Of a stretch of DNA of 64,000 nucleotides, positions 1-9,328 are shown one piece after another; position 1 is the first letter of the stretch; every line of letters begins with the position of its first letter. The notes beneath the pieces were generated by a model. It saw only the letters and a program-made list of their open reading frames with translations. It ran no database searches and had not been told where the DNA came from. Origin of the DNA: Sulfolobales archaeon (lineage in GTDB: Archaea; Thermoproteota; Thermoprotei_A; Sulfolobales; Desulfurococcaceae); NCBI GenBank assembly GCA_025059075.1, contig JANXDZ010000001.1, forward strand, positions 1-64,000, read 5' to 3'. The translations under genes and the position numbers were made by a program.

Positions 1-239
1 ATGTTTAACTCCACTACTCTAGCTCCAGGAATATTGTTATCTTCACTTCCTCCCCACGGCATTTCTCACAAGCTCCTTAGTGTTGTTCCTGTGGATAACA
101 TCCTCCACCGCAATACTTAGTTATCTAATGACGTATACAAACTAAGAGGCTGATTCACTGAGTTCTCAGCGATTAAAAAAATTTGGTATCTAATTACTTC
201 CTTAAGTTACTTTTAACTATCTTGCCCAGTTTGTGTGGA
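1..239. other. Intergenic stretch with no convincing gene
   Basis: This stretch lies downstream of the first pilin-like gene, which is on the minus strand. I see a short open segment of about 24 codons on the minus strand (roughly positions 47-121, ending in TGA) without a clear start. It may be the tail of a degraded gene, but it matches no family I can name. The rest is AT-rich without an obvious promoter or RNA structure. Confidence 0.4.
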
Positions 240-650
240 TTATGTGGCCCTTACAACTGTTGGATAAGCTCCACCAGCCTTGGTGTAAACAGTAACTGAA
301 TACATTGATCCTGTCACTAGAATACAATTAGTAGTAAATATTACAGTCACTTCCCTTGATTCTCCTGGACCTATTTCAATGTAAGTTGTATTAGTAGTAG
401 CGCAGTTAGGTCCATTTATTGATACACTAGTTATATTTGCTAGTGCTCCACCGCTATTAACTACTATCAATTTTAATTGTACAGCACCACTAGTAGTAGT
501 GAGGCTTACTCCTGTTACTGATAGTTGTTCTCTTGGCGTTGTTACTGCTCCCCATAGGCCCATGATCCATCCAATTACTGCTATAGCTACTACTACTGCT
601 ATAGCGATCAGTATGACTGCTGCTATAACTGGCTCTATTCCTCTAGCCAT
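240..650 (-). CDS. Type IV pilin-like protein
   Basis: Small surface pilin of about 136 residues. The N-terminus reads MARG followed by IEPVIAAVILIAIAVVV, a short basic leader ending in Gly and then a hydrophobic helix with an early Glu. This is the class III signal recognised by archaeal prepilin peptidases (PibD/EppA type), so cleavage after Gly4 is expected, with the helix packing inside a pilus and the beta-rich, Thr/Ser/Asn-rich remainder exposed. I chose the ATG at 650 because GGGTGA lies 5 bases upstream; an in-frame start 12 bases earlier (662) would bury that ribosome site in the coding sequence. It follows two other pilin-like genes on the same strand. No assembly ATPase or platform protein is in the window, so those must lie elsewhere. 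It could be a pseudopilin or archaellin relative rather than the main pilin. Confidence 0.8.
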   Translation of the reverse strand: MARGIEPVIAAVILIAIAVVVAIAVIGWIMGLWGAVTTPREQLSVTGVSLTTTSGAVQLKLIVVNSGGALANITSVSINGPNCATTNTTYIEIGPGESREVTVIFTTNCILVTGSMYSVTVYTKAGGAYPTVVRAT

Positions 651-769
651 ATATTCACCCACTCAACACGTGTATTAATTCAATGAGTAAGTATTTAAAT
701 ATTTGCTCGTTAGCTAAGTCTCCATGCCTAAGATCCATGGATTGTTTAATGGTGTTTAGGCTTAGGAAA

Positions 770-1867
770 TTAACTAGGCTTAGGCTCCCATAGTAGTGTA
801 GCTCCATTTACAGCTAAGTACTCTAGGCTAATTCGACTTACAGTTATTCCACCTGTTCGCATATTTATATTTATGTATATGCTTAGAGAGTATTCTCCTC
901 CACTAGATATGCCTCCAAAGGCTTTTTCAAAAGCTCCAGCTGGAAATGTAGCCCATCCAACTATAACGAGTACATCAGTACTGCCTCCTCTAGCAGATGA
1001 AGCAGTTGTCCTCACTTGCTGTCCTCCACTTACAGGTGTAAGTATAACTTCTGAGTTTATTAAAACGTCGTGTGGATTACCTCCACTTATACTTAACACT
1101 AGCTTAAAGTATATGTTAACTACATCAGCGCCTGAAGGTATGGCAACTAACTTAAGGAAAGTTATGTTTACAACTCCCTCCTTTTCTACTATTTCAACAG
1201 CCTTTCTCTTATTATGATCATATACTATGAGTTCGTTCACTCTATTACCATCAACATCTGGATTCAGTGAAGTACTTGTTGATATAGGCTGTGGACATGT
1301 CCGGCTAGCTGAAGGCCAGTACTTCCACCCACCGCTGCCATTATAGAGGATTGAGTACACTACATTGTCTACTGTAACTATGTAGCATGCATCTACGCTC
1401 TCAACTCTCCTTGGGCTAAGGACGTTGTCGCTTATGAATGGTGAACCTGCTTGAGGGACTTCATACTGTTTCTTAATTCTCTCACACTCCTCTCTTAGAG
1501 GAATAACATTGCCTCTAGAAGTAACTACGTATTCTGGAGCAGTACTTACGCTTCCTGCATTGTAATCTACGCCTGGGCTTAAATCAATGATTCTTGACTC
1601 ATAGCTTCCCCTACTCCATAGCCTAACTATAGTTACATTCAATGGACCTCTATTCCTTAAGTAGCAAACTTCATTTCTATACAGTACTCCAAGAGATCTT
1701 AGCTCAAGAATTCTCTCAGACTCAAACTTAGATCTAGTTGTTAAAGCACTGCTAGTTGATGTAGTTGTATTAAAGACGCTTCCAAGAAGCATCATGAATG
1801 TAAGGAATAGTATTGATATAGCTATTGCACCACCTACTACTTCAGATTGAGCTCTCTTAACCTGCAT
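770..1867 (-). CDS. Pilin-like surface protein, 365 aa
   Basis: The N-terminus (MQVKRAQSEVVGGAIAISI and on) is a short basic leader followed by a single hydrophobic helix, like archaeal pilin-type or TadE-like proteins. The rest is a predicted extracellular beta-rich domain with Asn-X-Ser/Thr sites and a cysteine near residue 68 and others near 128 and 160. The ATG at 1867 is preferred over the upstream in-frame start at 1891, because GGAGGTGG lies about 7 bases before it. It then overlaps the previous pilin-like gene by only 11 bases, indicating translational coupling. It may be a minor pilin or pilus-tip subunit because it is much longer than its neighbours. I do not recognise a specific family for the extracellular domain. 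Confidence 0.7.
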   Translation of the reverse strand: MQVKRAQSEVVGGAIAISILFLTFMMLLGSVFNTTTSTSSALTTRSKFESERILELRSLGVLYRNEVCYLRNRGPLNVTIVRLWSRGSYESRIIDLSPGVDYNAGSVSTAPEYVVTSRGNVIPLREECERIKKQYEVPQAGSPFISDNVLSPRRVESVDACYIVTVDNVVYSILYNGSGGWKYWPSASRTCPQPISTSTSLNPDVDGNRVNELIVYDHNKRKAVEIVEKEGVVNITFLKLVAIPSGADVVNIYFKLVLSISGGNPHDVLINSEVILTPVSGGQQVRTTASSARGGSTDVLVIVGWATFPAGAFEKAFGGISSGGEYSLSIYININMRTGGITVSRISLEYLAVNGATLLWEPKPS

Positions 1868-2366
1868 AGATATACCACCTCCCAACTTCATAGTAGCTCT
1901 GGCCAGCTCTCACCAATAGTACAATTACTTCACTAGAACCCTTACCTATACACAGTAGTTGAGGTATACTTGAGCTAACGTCTATAGAGTATAGGTAAGC
2001 TCTCTGTGAATTAAATACTGATAGAGGTACGTAGCTTCCCTCAGAGACAATAATGTAGATAGATGAAGGATCTGCAGCTATAGCTCCTGAAGAACTGACT
2101 TTCCTAAAGTCTCTTGAAGCAGTGAAGTAGTAGTATCTGCCGAAAGTACCGTCAACTCTAAGTACTCCTATACACAAATCACTCCTACCTTCATACTCAT
2201 AGTATAGAACTGTCTTAATAGCTTCACTTTGAACATAGTTCCTTAACTCACTATCAGCTCTAATCATTGATGAATAGCTTGCAGCATAACCCATTAATCC
2301 AGCGCCTAAAGCAATAACTGCCGCTAACAATATGACTAACACTATTGGAGCTGATTGAGCCTGCAT
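1857..2366 (-). CDS. Small pilin-like protein, 169 aa
   Basis: The first gene of the three-gene pilin-like run on the minus strand. The N-terminus (MQAQSAPIVLVILLAAVIAL) is almost wholly hydrophobic with only a few residues before it. This resembles the pilin-type anchoring helix but lacks a clear basic leader with Gly at the cleavage point, so processing is uncertain. The remainder looks like a beta-rich extracellular domain. AGGTG sits 6 bases before the ATG. The gene is divergent from the giant surface protein that starts near 2510, and AT-rich promoter-like sequence between about 2385 and 2470 serves both. Best guess is a minor pilin; a membrane-anchored surface protein is the alternative. 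Confidence 0.65.
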   Translation of the reverse strand: MQAQSAPIVLVILLAAVIALGAGLMGYAASYSSMIRADSELRNYVQSEAIKTVLYYEYEGRSDLCIGVLRVDGTFGRYYYFTASRDFRKVSSSGAIAADPSSIYIIVSEGSYVPLSVFNSQRAYLYSIDVSSSIPQLLCIGKGSSEVIVLLVRAGQSYYEVGRWYIYAG

Positions 2367-2455
2367 TCACTACACCTAGCTACCGAGTATATTACTTATA
2401 TACTCTTTCTTATACTTATATAGAGTTAATTAAAGCAGTTTTCGCTTTCGACCCC

Positions 2456-2470
2456 AACTATTTAATACTT
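2456..2470 (+). promoter_or_regulatory. TATA-like promoter of the giant surface protein
   Basis: The AT-rich string TATTTAATACTTTA around 2459-2472 has the look of an archaeal TATA element. A transcript beginning about 25 bases downstream would carry GGTGA at about 2498-2502 as ribosome site for the TTG at 2510. This is an inference from spacing only. Confidence 0.4.
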
Positions 2471-2509
2471 TATCTACATAGTACTGGAGTAGTGCTTGGT
2501 GAACGGTGT

Positions 2510-5500
2510 TTGAGTAAGCGCAGCTTAATTCCCTTAGCTTTAGCCTTAATCATTGTTGCTTCAATGCAAGCATTAATTAATGGCTCTGCAGCTAGCTTAA
2601 GCAGTAGTGATGTAGCTATATATTATTTACCTGAAGTAGTTAACTCAAGTCATTTAGCTATAATTAATTCTTCGTTAGCTTTAATAACTTCCAATAGTGG
2701 AGGGAGCTATATACATAGAGTAGTTATTCCTTTAGAGCCTGCTAGAAGCATCCTTGAGCAAGTAGTGCTTGAGAGCTATGTATTGACTGGTGGAGTTAAG
2801 TATATTGCTAAGAGTTCTTCACTAAACCCATTGTTTGTAGCTCTTGCAACAAATCAAGGGGAAGTCATATTAATGAATACTTCTAGTGGAGAACTAAAGC
2901 CAGCGTTAATGAGGTTTCATGCATCTCCAGGAGTTGACGGCATTTCAATATCAAGTAGTGGAGTAGCACTAGTGCAGTCAATTAATTCACTTAAAGCACT
3001 TAGATACGGCAGTGAGGGATGGTGTGAGATATCTCCAGCAATAGACTTAGGAAATGCTACAACTGGTTTAAGCGGAGTTAAAGTAATAGGTTATTCAATG
3101 GCTTTTAGAAGCACTCCAATAGGCTATGAATACATTCCAACAACAGCAATAGCATTTATAGAAGAGCCAATACCAACGCTGGACTCAGTAGTATTGAATG
3201 TCACTACAGCACTATATAACTCTACAACAGGGAGCATAGCTATTCAACCAGGATCAGTAGTGAGAGTCAAGTTTGATAATATGAGTAGAGTAGTTGCAAC
3301 AGATGGAGGAAGAGCCTCAATTAAAGTCCCTGCATCAGTAAACGTACTCATTGAAGCATTCTACCAGGATCCAGTTAGCTTAATGACTTACTACGGCAAT
3401 GCAAGCATTAGTGCATCAATACTACAGCAGTACCTGGGCAGATATCTCCCAATTACAGTAATTATGTTTGAATCAATTCTAATTGAACCAATTCCTCAGC
3501 CAGTGACTCCAGTATACATTAGAGTAATTGACTTATTGAATCCACTGAACTGCACTCGTTCATTCACCAATCCACTGCTTGAATTAGTCATTAATACAAC
3601 TAATCCATTGCTAACTCAAGTGCACTCACTTTACTTAAGTGGTAGTGAAGCAACTCTAGTCATTAGTTATGTTGATCAGTTTAAGCAAAGCATTATTGAA
3701 GTTAGGGCAGTGGACATTGTATCTAAGGCTTTAAAGCAGAGGAGCTATAGAGTTATTGAAGCACAAGTAGCTAAGTCATCTATGAGCAGTGATGGAAGAG
3801 TCCTAGCAGTAGCCTTAGGAAACAACATCCTGTACCTATATGCAAGGCAGGCTACAGGCTACTATACTATAGTTGATTCATATAAGCTCCCTGGATCTCC
3901 TACATCCATTTCAATAGTATCTACAAGAGCTGTTAATGGATACTCAGTCTTGATTGGTGATTACTCTGGAAACGCATTAATACTAATCTATGGGCCTGGA
4001 AGCGGAGTGAAGCCTTTGAATAGACTTAATGAACTAGCTTTAAACATAGGCTCTGCCCCAAGCTACGTAGACTCACTTGAAGACTTAGGCTTAGTGGCTA
4101 TATCGACTCCACTAACAGTACTGTATACAAGGGACTTGGGTTCAATAGCTTCTAGAGTTGGAGTAGATTTAAGCAACTACATCGCTAGACAGCTATTCAT
4201 TAAGGCAAGTGTTAGAGGAATTGCTTCAGAGTCGAGAGTCGCTATTGGAGGAAGTGAGAGCAGTAGCTATAGGACTAGGAGGGGGAACCTTACTTTAATA
4301 AACCTAGGGTTGGGGAACTACTCTATATTAATTGAGCCAGACGATCGCTATGCTCCAAGAGCATCAATGAACATAGAGGTAGGAGTCAGTGGAGTAGGCT
4401 TAGAGCTATCGCTAATAGACTTCTTTACTAACAGCTCGATTCCACTAGATGCAAGTGTGTATGTTGGAGGAGAGCTCTACGATTCAATAACTAATGTCCT
4501 TAGCCCAAGAGTTTACCTACCCTATGGAGCTAAGTACAATGTAACTATGGATGCTAGAGCTATAAGCATAAGTGGATACAGCCTTAAAGCCTACGGTAGT
4601 GCAAGCTTAGTGATAGATTTAACTAATAAGCTCTCAATATACATTGAATACAGCGTTGATAGAAGAATCCATGCTGATAGAGCATCCATATGCATTTACG
4701 CTGAAGATAGTGAAGTAGTTAAAGGAGTGCAGTTAAGCATGACTGGGTTTTCAACGAACTACACTGTTTCACCAGTAGTAGAGCATACGGGTTGTTTAGT
4801 TGCTTCAAAAATACCACTAGACCTATACTTAGTTAGAGTATTGAGTGCTCCAGAAGTAGTTGATTTACCTAAGGAATTCACAGTCCTCATAGACTCAAAG
4901 AACTACACGCATGTTGGAACGTACTCATATAAGCCCATTAACTTAACAATAGACTTTGCTGAGCCTCTTCTAACAGATGTAGAAGTCTATGTAAATGGAT
5001 CGCTATACGTAGCTAGAGCTGGCTCAAGAACTATGAGTATAGCTAGGTTGAAGCCGGGGCTCTATAGCTTATTCATAAATTCAACTCCCGTAAGTATTGA
5101 GGGTGTAAAGGCGTCAATATATCTCCCCAAGGCTTTCACTGTAAATGCAGTGAACTTAACTAATTACGTGTTGTTAAGGCTTGATAGAGGAATATCAAAG
5201 ACTTTAACTATATGCTTGCTCTCTGAAGAAGGCTATAGAATAACTGATACAAATGTCCTAATAGTAGGGCTTACATCAGGGGAGGAATTCAGCTTAGCCA
5301 TAGACCCTGAGTCCAAGTGCTTCTACGCGCGTGGAGTTCCATACGACGTTTATAGAGTAGCTTTCACTGTTGAATCAGCTTACGTCAACTTAACTGAGAA
5401 AGTAGTGGCTGTTGATAGAGATGAAGTTGCAGTAGACTTCTACTTCCCATACTGGCCTTTAAGCGTGTTAATAGAGTTTCCTGAACCACTAGTAGTTGAT

Positions 5501-6349
5501 GCATATGTAGAGTTAGGTGAATTAAGGCTCTATGCTCCAGCTGGATCCAGTGGAGTATTATTTGAAAGAGTTAGTCCAGGGACATACATGCTTAGAGTAC
5601 TGCCCCAGCCCACTCTACCATCATTTAATACAACCATTAGTTACTACAAGGATTACTTAGCTACAGTGTTTATAAGTGGTTTACTGAACTTCACTACATT
5701 AAGTGTGCCTCTAGAGCCTTTATATAGAGAGATCACTATATTGTTTGAGGATGCAACTCTTGGAGGACTCGTTGTAGACGACTTAGTCTTATTAATCAAC
5801 GACATCCCGGTTGGAACAATTAGAGCGGGAACTATTAATGTAACTGGCTACATTCCTTTAGGCGAGTTTAAGCTATCAATTAGATCTGCTAGAGGAATAT
5901 ACTCTAACTACACTAGAGAGTTTGAGGGAGCTTCCTTAGGCAACATAATTAGAGTACCTTTAACTAGAGTTACTGTACCCATAACTGTATTGACTTACAG
6001 CAACTTAGGTGATGCCCTCAGCTCAGTGACTATTGTTGCTTTATGCATTCCATATAGCACTGGGGCACTGAGCATTGATGGAAGGGCTGAAATAATGCTT
6101 CCCATAGAGTCTATGTGCTACATAGAGGCCTCTTTGCCGGGCTACAGTACTGTAGGGCAGAGCATTTATGTAGCTAAGGCGGATTCAGTGACTCTAGTCT
6201 TATCTGCAAGCCTTATAATGATCTTACAGAGGTTTCTGCCAATAATAGTTGCTGTAATCATAGTGGCATCTGTTGGAGTAATAGTAATATACATGAGGAG
6301 GAAGCTTATTGAGAGAATGAGGGAGGCTGCTGCTGAAGTACCTATTTAA
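2510..6349 (+). CDS. Giant membrane-anchored surface protein
   Basis: A protein of about 1,279 residues likely exposed on the cell surface. It begins with a signal peptide (basic SKR followed by LIPLALALIIVASMQALI). The N-terminal half has repeated beta strands reminiscent of a beta-propeller, including segments such as DGRVLAVALGNNILYLY. The C-terminal half is a series of beta-sandwich modules resembling PEGA or carboxypeptidase-regulatory-like domains. It ends in one membrane helix (FLPIIVAVIIVASVGVIVIY) followed by MRRK, so the bulk is outside and the tail inside. Many Asn-X-Ser/Thr sites suggest N-glycosylation. An open frame runs back to 2345, but that would cross the divergent pilin start; the TTG at 2510 fits the signal peptide and ribosome site. 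The neighbouring pilin genes suggest a role in the cell envelope or adhesion. S-layer component is possible, not shown. Confidence 0.75.
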   Translation: MSKRSLIPLALALIIVASMQALINGSAASLSSSDVAIYYLPEVVNSSHLAIINSSLALITSNSGGSYIHRVVIPLEPARSILEQVVLESYVLTGGVKYIAKSSSLNPLFVALATNQGEVILMNTSSGELKPALMRFHASPGVDGISISSSGVALVQSINSLKALRYGSEGWCEISPAIDLGNATTGLSGVKVIGYSMAFRSTPIGYEYIPTTAIAFIEEPIPTLDSVVLNVTTALYNSTTGSIAIQPGSVVRVKFDNMSRVVATDGGRASIKVPASVNVLIEAFYQDPVSLMTYYGNASISASILQQYLGRYLPITVIMFESILIEPIPQPVTPVYIRVIDLLNPLNCTRSFTNPLLELVINTTNPLLTQVHSLYLSGSEATLVISYVDQFKQSIIEVRAVDIVSKALKQRSYRVIEAQVAKSSMSSDGRVLAVALGNNILYLYARQATGYYTIVDSYKLPGSPTSISIVSTRAVNGYSVLIGDYSGNALILIYGPGSGVKPLNRLNELALNIGSAPSYVDSLEDLGLVAISTPLTVLYTRDLGSIASRVGVDLSNYIARQLFIKASVRGIASESRVAIGGSESSSYRTRRGNLTLINLGLGNYSILIEPDDRYAPRASMNIEVGVSGVGLELSLIDFFTNSSIPLDASVYVGGELYDSITNVLSPRVYLPYGAKYNVTMDARAISISGYSLKAYGSASLVIDLTNKLSIYIEYSVDRRIHADRASICIYAEDSEVVKGVQLSMTGFSTNYTVSPVVEHTGCLVASKIPLDLYLVRVLSAPEVVDLPKEFTVLIDSKNYTHVGTYSYKPINLTIDFAEPLLTDVEVYVNGSLYVARAGSRTMSIARLKPGLYSLFINSTPVSIEGVKASIYLPKAFTVNAVNLTNYVLLRLDRGISKTLTICLLSEEGYRITDTNVLIVGLTSGEEFSLAIDPESKCFYARGVPYDVYRVAFTVESAYVNLTEKVVAVDRDEVAVDFYFPYWPLSVLIEFPEPLVVDAYVELGELRLYAPAGSSGVLFERVSPGTYMLRVLPQPTLPSFNTTISYYKDYLATVFISGLLNFTTLSVPLEPLYREITILFEDATLGGLVVDDLVLLINDIPVGTIRAGTINVTGYIPLGEFKLSIRSARGIYSNYTREFEGASLGNIIRVPLTRVTVPITVLTYSNLGDALSSVTIVALCIPYSTGALSIDGRAEIMLPIESMCYIEASLPGYSTVGQSIYVAKADSVTLVLSASLIMILQRFLPIIVAVIIVASVGVIVIYMRRKLIERMREAAAEVPI

Positions 6350-6386
6350 CGAGGGGTGTTAAAACAAGCTGTTTTTAAATAAAGTT

Positions 6387-6800
6387 TTAGAGCTTTAGGA
6401 ATATGTACTTAGGCAAGTCATCTATTACTATGACGCTAAGCTTTGCTGAAATATCTGCTGAAGCAACTGATTCAATGCTCTTCTTAAGTGATTGCAGTAA
6501 GGTAATCTTATTGTTAATTGATTCAGCAAGCTGTTCTAGTGCTGGAACCTCCACTCTTGGAGATGGGCTTAAAGCGATTTTAACTATCTTTAAGTCAATT
6601 AAACCACTTACTCCCTCAACCTTACTGCCAGTGAGTTTAGCTAAGTACTCAGAGAGCTTTGACTCTAGTCCAGCTCTAACTCTAGCATCCTCTATTAATC
6701 TAAGGAGCTCAGCAAGCTTCCTCCTATAGCTGTCTAGAGCTGAATCTATGTACTTAATGAATTCCTCAATTGAGTTAAATTCCCTTAATTCACTAGTCAT
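6387..6800 (-). CDS. Hypothetical helical protein, 137 aa
   Basis: I do not recognise this protein. It is rich in Leu, Lys, Glu and Ser, with predicted long amphipathic helices (residues roughly 5-60 and 90-120) that could form coiled coils, and has no membrane segment or catalytic motif. It is on the minus strand, convergent with the giant surface protein, and its ATG faces the promoter region of the next plus-strand gene. Codon use looks like that of its neighbours, and the reverse reading frame contains only a shorter open stretch, so I regard it as a real gene. Confidence 0.6.
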   Translation of the reverse strand: MTSELREFNSIEEFIKYIDSALDSYRRKLAELLRLIEDARVRAGLESKLSEYLAKLTGSKVEGVSGLIDLKIVKIALSPSPRVEVPALEQLAESINNKITLLQSLKKSIESVASADISAKLSVIVIDDLPKYIFLKL

Positions 6801-6929
6801 AGAGGCCGCCTACTCTAACTAATTGAGTCAACTCATTTATAAACCTTAAGAATACTCTTAGAGCTCAATTACCTAGATACATTTTTATTCCTGAGGCTAG
6901 TTCATTAAAGCTGGGAGGTGTAATTAGAC

Positions 6930-7250
6930 TTGGTTAAAGTGAGGAAGCTTATTCTCGTTACTGCAACACACCACCCATACCACAGTTTGTGGATGAAGCT
7001 CACTGAGGATTTATCCTCAGAGCTAGGCGTTGAAAAAGAAGTTAGAGAAGAAGACTATGTGTTTTTAATTGAACATGGTGAAACAGATGAATTTGGAATG
7101 GCTTGGGCTCCACAGCTAGTTGCAGAACTAGATGATGGAGGCTACTTACTGCTTCTCTCAAAAATGCCCTTCAATGAACTCCTCCAGCCGGACTTAAGTA
7201 AGGCTAGAGAAGAGGCTTTAAACAAGCTGAGAGTACTCAGTAGTGAGTGA
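6930..7250 (+). CDS. Conserved small archaeal protein, 106 aa
   Basis: This starts at TTG 6930 behind a strong ribosome site (GGGAGGTG at 6913-6920). The protein opens with a beta strand and loop (KLILVTATHHPYHSLWMKL) and has acidic stretches such as EVREEDYVFLIEHG and ETDEFGMAWAPQL, which suggests a small soluble alpha/beta fold, possibly thioredoxin-like. No Cys pair is present. I cannot assign a function. It nearly overlaps the following methyltransferase gene, implying one transcript. Confidence 0.7.
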   Translation: MVKVRKLILVTATHHPYHSLWMKLTEDLSSELGVEKEVREEDYVFLIEHGETDEFGMAWAPQLVAELDDGGYLLLLSKMPFNELLQPDLSKAREEALNKLRVLSSE

Positions 7251-7257
7251 CCTAAGT

Positions 7258-7749
7258 ATGGCCCTTATTGGAAGAATACTCGTACCATATGTTCCAACAC
7301 CAATTGGCGTTGTAAGAGAAATGCTTAAGCTAGCTAGAGCAGGCCCTAGCGATGTAGTATATGACTTGGGCTGCGGTGATGGAAGAATACTCATAACTGC
7401 TGTAAGGGAGTTTAATGTTAGGAAAGCTGTTGGAGTAGAAATTAGGGAAGATAAAGTTAGGGAATCCATTGAGAACGCTAAGGCAGCAGGGCTCTTCGAT
7501 AAGATAAGGATTATTCACGGAGACATGTTTGAAGCAGACATTAGTGAAGCAACTATTGTAACAATGTTCCTACTCACAAGTGTAAATGAAAAGCTTAAGC
7601 CTAAGCTTGAGAGAGAGCTGAGAGTTGGTGCAAGAGTTGTATCACATGAATTCAGAGTCCCGGGCTGGAGTCCAAAGGCTATAGTTGATGTAAGGGATGA
7701 AAATAACTTAACTCACACAATATACCTATACATAATTGGTGAGACGTAG
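7258..7749 (+). CDS. SAM-dependent methyltransferase, class I
   Basis: A Rossmann-fold methyltransferase of about 163 residues. Motif I is clear (VVYDLGCGDGRILITAV), followed by an acidic residue at the end of the second strand (GVEIRED) that would bind the ribose of SAM, and a motif near GDMFEAD. The substrate cannot be read; small archaeal proteins of this shape are often annotated as RNA or protein methyltransferases. I place the start at ATG 7258; an in-frame GTG at 7243 would overlap the upstream gene by 8 bases. It is probably cotranscribed with the 106-residue protein. Confidence 0.8.
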   Translation: MALIGRILVPYVPTPIGVVREMLKLARAGPSDVVYDLGCGDGRILITAVREFNVRKAVGVEIREDKVRESIENAKAAGLFDKIRIIHGDMFEADISEATIVTMFLLTSVNEKLKPKLERELRVGARVVSHEFRVPGWSPKAIVDVRDENNLTHTIYLYIIGET

Positions 7750-7817
7750 TTTTAGAACAAGCAGTGGGCTCTAGGGGAGTTCACAATTGCCTATAAGTCT
7801 AGTTGAGGAGCCTTTAG

Positions 7818-8606
7818 TTATTTAAATTGTTGTCTTAGTGTTTTCCTAGCATAAACTATGTAGCCTGTGTGCGTTACTGATATTTGCGCAGGCCTTGTCG
7901 CTCCTTCTTCAATGCTCATCTCTCTAAGCATTATTTCTACTGCCCTTACATCGCAGTAGCCTCCATGTCTTCTAAGCGCTAGAACTGTTTTCTCAACTTG
8001 GTTTACTGTTGGAATGTAGGCTAGCAATAGGTGCGATGGCTTTAATGCCTTATATGAGCTTTCAATAGCATTCCATGGGTCCGGTATGTCTAGGAATACA
8101 GCGTCTACTCCTTCTTCATCTATGCTATCCCTAACGTCCTTGAGCTTTAGCTTAACTCTACTTAGTAATCCAGCTATAGCTAAGTTCTCCATGGCTGCTT
8201 TTAGGAAGTCTTCTCTAACTTCATATCCATATACAGCCCCGTTTTCCCCCACTGCTCTAGCTAAGCATGTAGTTAAGTAGCCTGTTCCAACTCCTCCCTC
8301 TACTACTATTGATCCAGGCCCTATGCCAGACATATAGATCATGTATCCAGCGTCCTTTGGATATATTACTTGCGTAACTCTCCTATATCCATGGATGTAG
8401 TCGTAGTGCATTGGCTTAAGCACTATGGCTCTATGCCCTTGGCTAGTTTTAACTATTGAGCCATATTCTAAGCCTATTAAGTCTTCGTGATTTATGTAGC
8501 CTTTATCAGTTCCGAGAACTCCGCCCTTCTCAACCCTAGTTAAGAACCTCCTCTTCCTATCAATAACTAACAATACTATGGATCCTTCACTTACTACTTC
8601 ACTCAA
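7818..8606 (-). CDS. trmI: tRNA (adenine-58-N1) methyltransferase
   Basis: TrmI/GCD14-family enzyme of 262 residues that methylates A58 (and in archaea also A57) in the T-loop of tRNA, a stabilising modification in thermophiles. An N-terminal small beta domain (about residues 1-75) precedes a class I SAM domain with motif I VVEGGVGTGYLTTCLARAV. The family signature around RRVTQVIYPKDAGYMIY is visible just before the SAM domain. Length matches archaeal TrmI. The start is a TTG with AGGTG 7 bases upstream. It stands alone between the methyltransferase above and an ASCH-domain gene in the other direction. Confidence 0.88.
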   Translation of the reverse strand: MSEVVSEGSIVLLVIDRKRRFLTRVEKGGVLGTDKGYINHEDLIGLEYGSIVKTSQGHRAIVLKPMHYDYIHGYRRVTQVIYPKDAGYMIYMSGIGPGSIVVEGGVGTGYLTTCLARAVGENGAVYGYEVREDFLKAAMENLAIAGLLSRVKLKLKDVRDSIDEEGVDAVFLDIPDPWNAIESSYKALKPSHLLLAYIPTVNQVEKTVLALRRHGGYCDVRAVEIMLREMSIEEGATRPAQISVTHTGYIVYARKTLRQQFK

Positions 8607-8733
8607 TTCTACTACACCTTGAGTTAGTCAGCCCTGGTATCACTCATCACTATTCAGTAATACCAACCCTCTCCATCTAATATCCACTTATTTACTCAAG
8701 ACTGTAATAAACTTAGTGAGCTTGGTGAAGAGC

Positions 8734-9171
8734 TTGGATGCATACTTAATGAGCATTAAGCCTAAGTATGCTTACAAAATACTAGCTGGAGAAAAGAAGT
8801 ATGAATTGAGGAGAGTTGTTAGAAGTAGAATTATAGAGGGATCTATAGTAGTTCTATATGCCTCAGGTAGAGTGAAGGCAATTGTAGGCGAGTTTACAGC
8901 TGGCAAAGTGTTTTGTGGAAGTCCTAAGTACGTTTGGAGCATTGCTTATAGAGAGGGCAGTGGAGTTAATAGAGAGGATTGGAGTTACATAGCTGGATCT
9001 AGGGAGGCAATGGCCATTGAAGTAGTTAATCCAAGAATGTATAAGCATTCAGTAAAGCTAGAGGATCTAAGAATAATTATGCCCTGGTTTAATCCCCCTT
9101 TAAGCTATAGAAGGCTCTCAACTATTGAGCCATTATATAAATTAATAATTGGTTTACTTAGGAATCCTTAA
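8734..9171 (+). CDS. ASCH/PUA-like domain protein
   Basis: A protein of about 145 residues with the ASCH signature near its start: AYLMSIKPKYAYKILAGEK followed by KYELRR, then a strand IVVLYASGRVKAIVGEF. ASCH domains are PUA-like folds thought to bind RNA or modified bases; the specific ligand here is unknown. An upstream in-frame GTG at 8716 exists, but GGTGA at 8724 is well placed (about 6 bases) for the TTG at 8734, which begins just before the domain. The gene is convergent with the ribbon-helix-helix gene that follows. Confidence 0.75.
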   Translation: MDAYLMSIKPKYAYKILAGEKKYELRRVVRSRIIEGSIVVLYASGRVKAIVGEFTAGKVFCGSPKYVWSIAYREGSGVNREDWSYIAGSREAMAIEVVNPRMYKHSVKLEDLRIIMPWFNPPLSYRRLSTIEPLYKLIIGLLRNP

Positions 9172-9175
9172 GAAA

Positions 9176-9328
9176 TTACTCTCCTTCAATCATCCAAAGC
9201 TCCTTCTTCAATAAATCCCTTATAGCAACTCTTATTATTTCACTCCTACTGCTATATCTACCTGTCTTAACTAGTTCATCTAGTCCTTCAACGTATATTT
9301 CAGGCATTTTAACAGTAATTAACTTCAT
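9176..9328 (-). CDS. Ribbon-helix-helix (CopG-type) DNA-binding protein
   Basis: A very short regulator of about 50 residues. It has one N-terminal strand ([20 protein letters not shown]) and two helices ([20 protein letters not shown]), the classical RHH fold in which a dimer inserts a two-stranded sheet in the DNA major groove. I prefer the ATG at 9328, where the RHH strand begins; a TTG at 9361 would add 11 residues. There is AT-rich promoter-like DNA just upstream (about 9365-9395). The target is unknown. No toxin partner is obvious next to it. Confidence 0.8.
   Translation of the reverse strand: MKLITVKMPEIYVEGLDELVKTGRYSSRSEIIRVAIRDLLKKELWMIEGE

Noticed and set aside
2345-2509. The upstream extension of the giant surface protein
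   Set aside because: It overlaps the start of a divergent pilin gene and puts 55 residues before a normal signal peptide. The TTG at 2510 has a better ribosome site.
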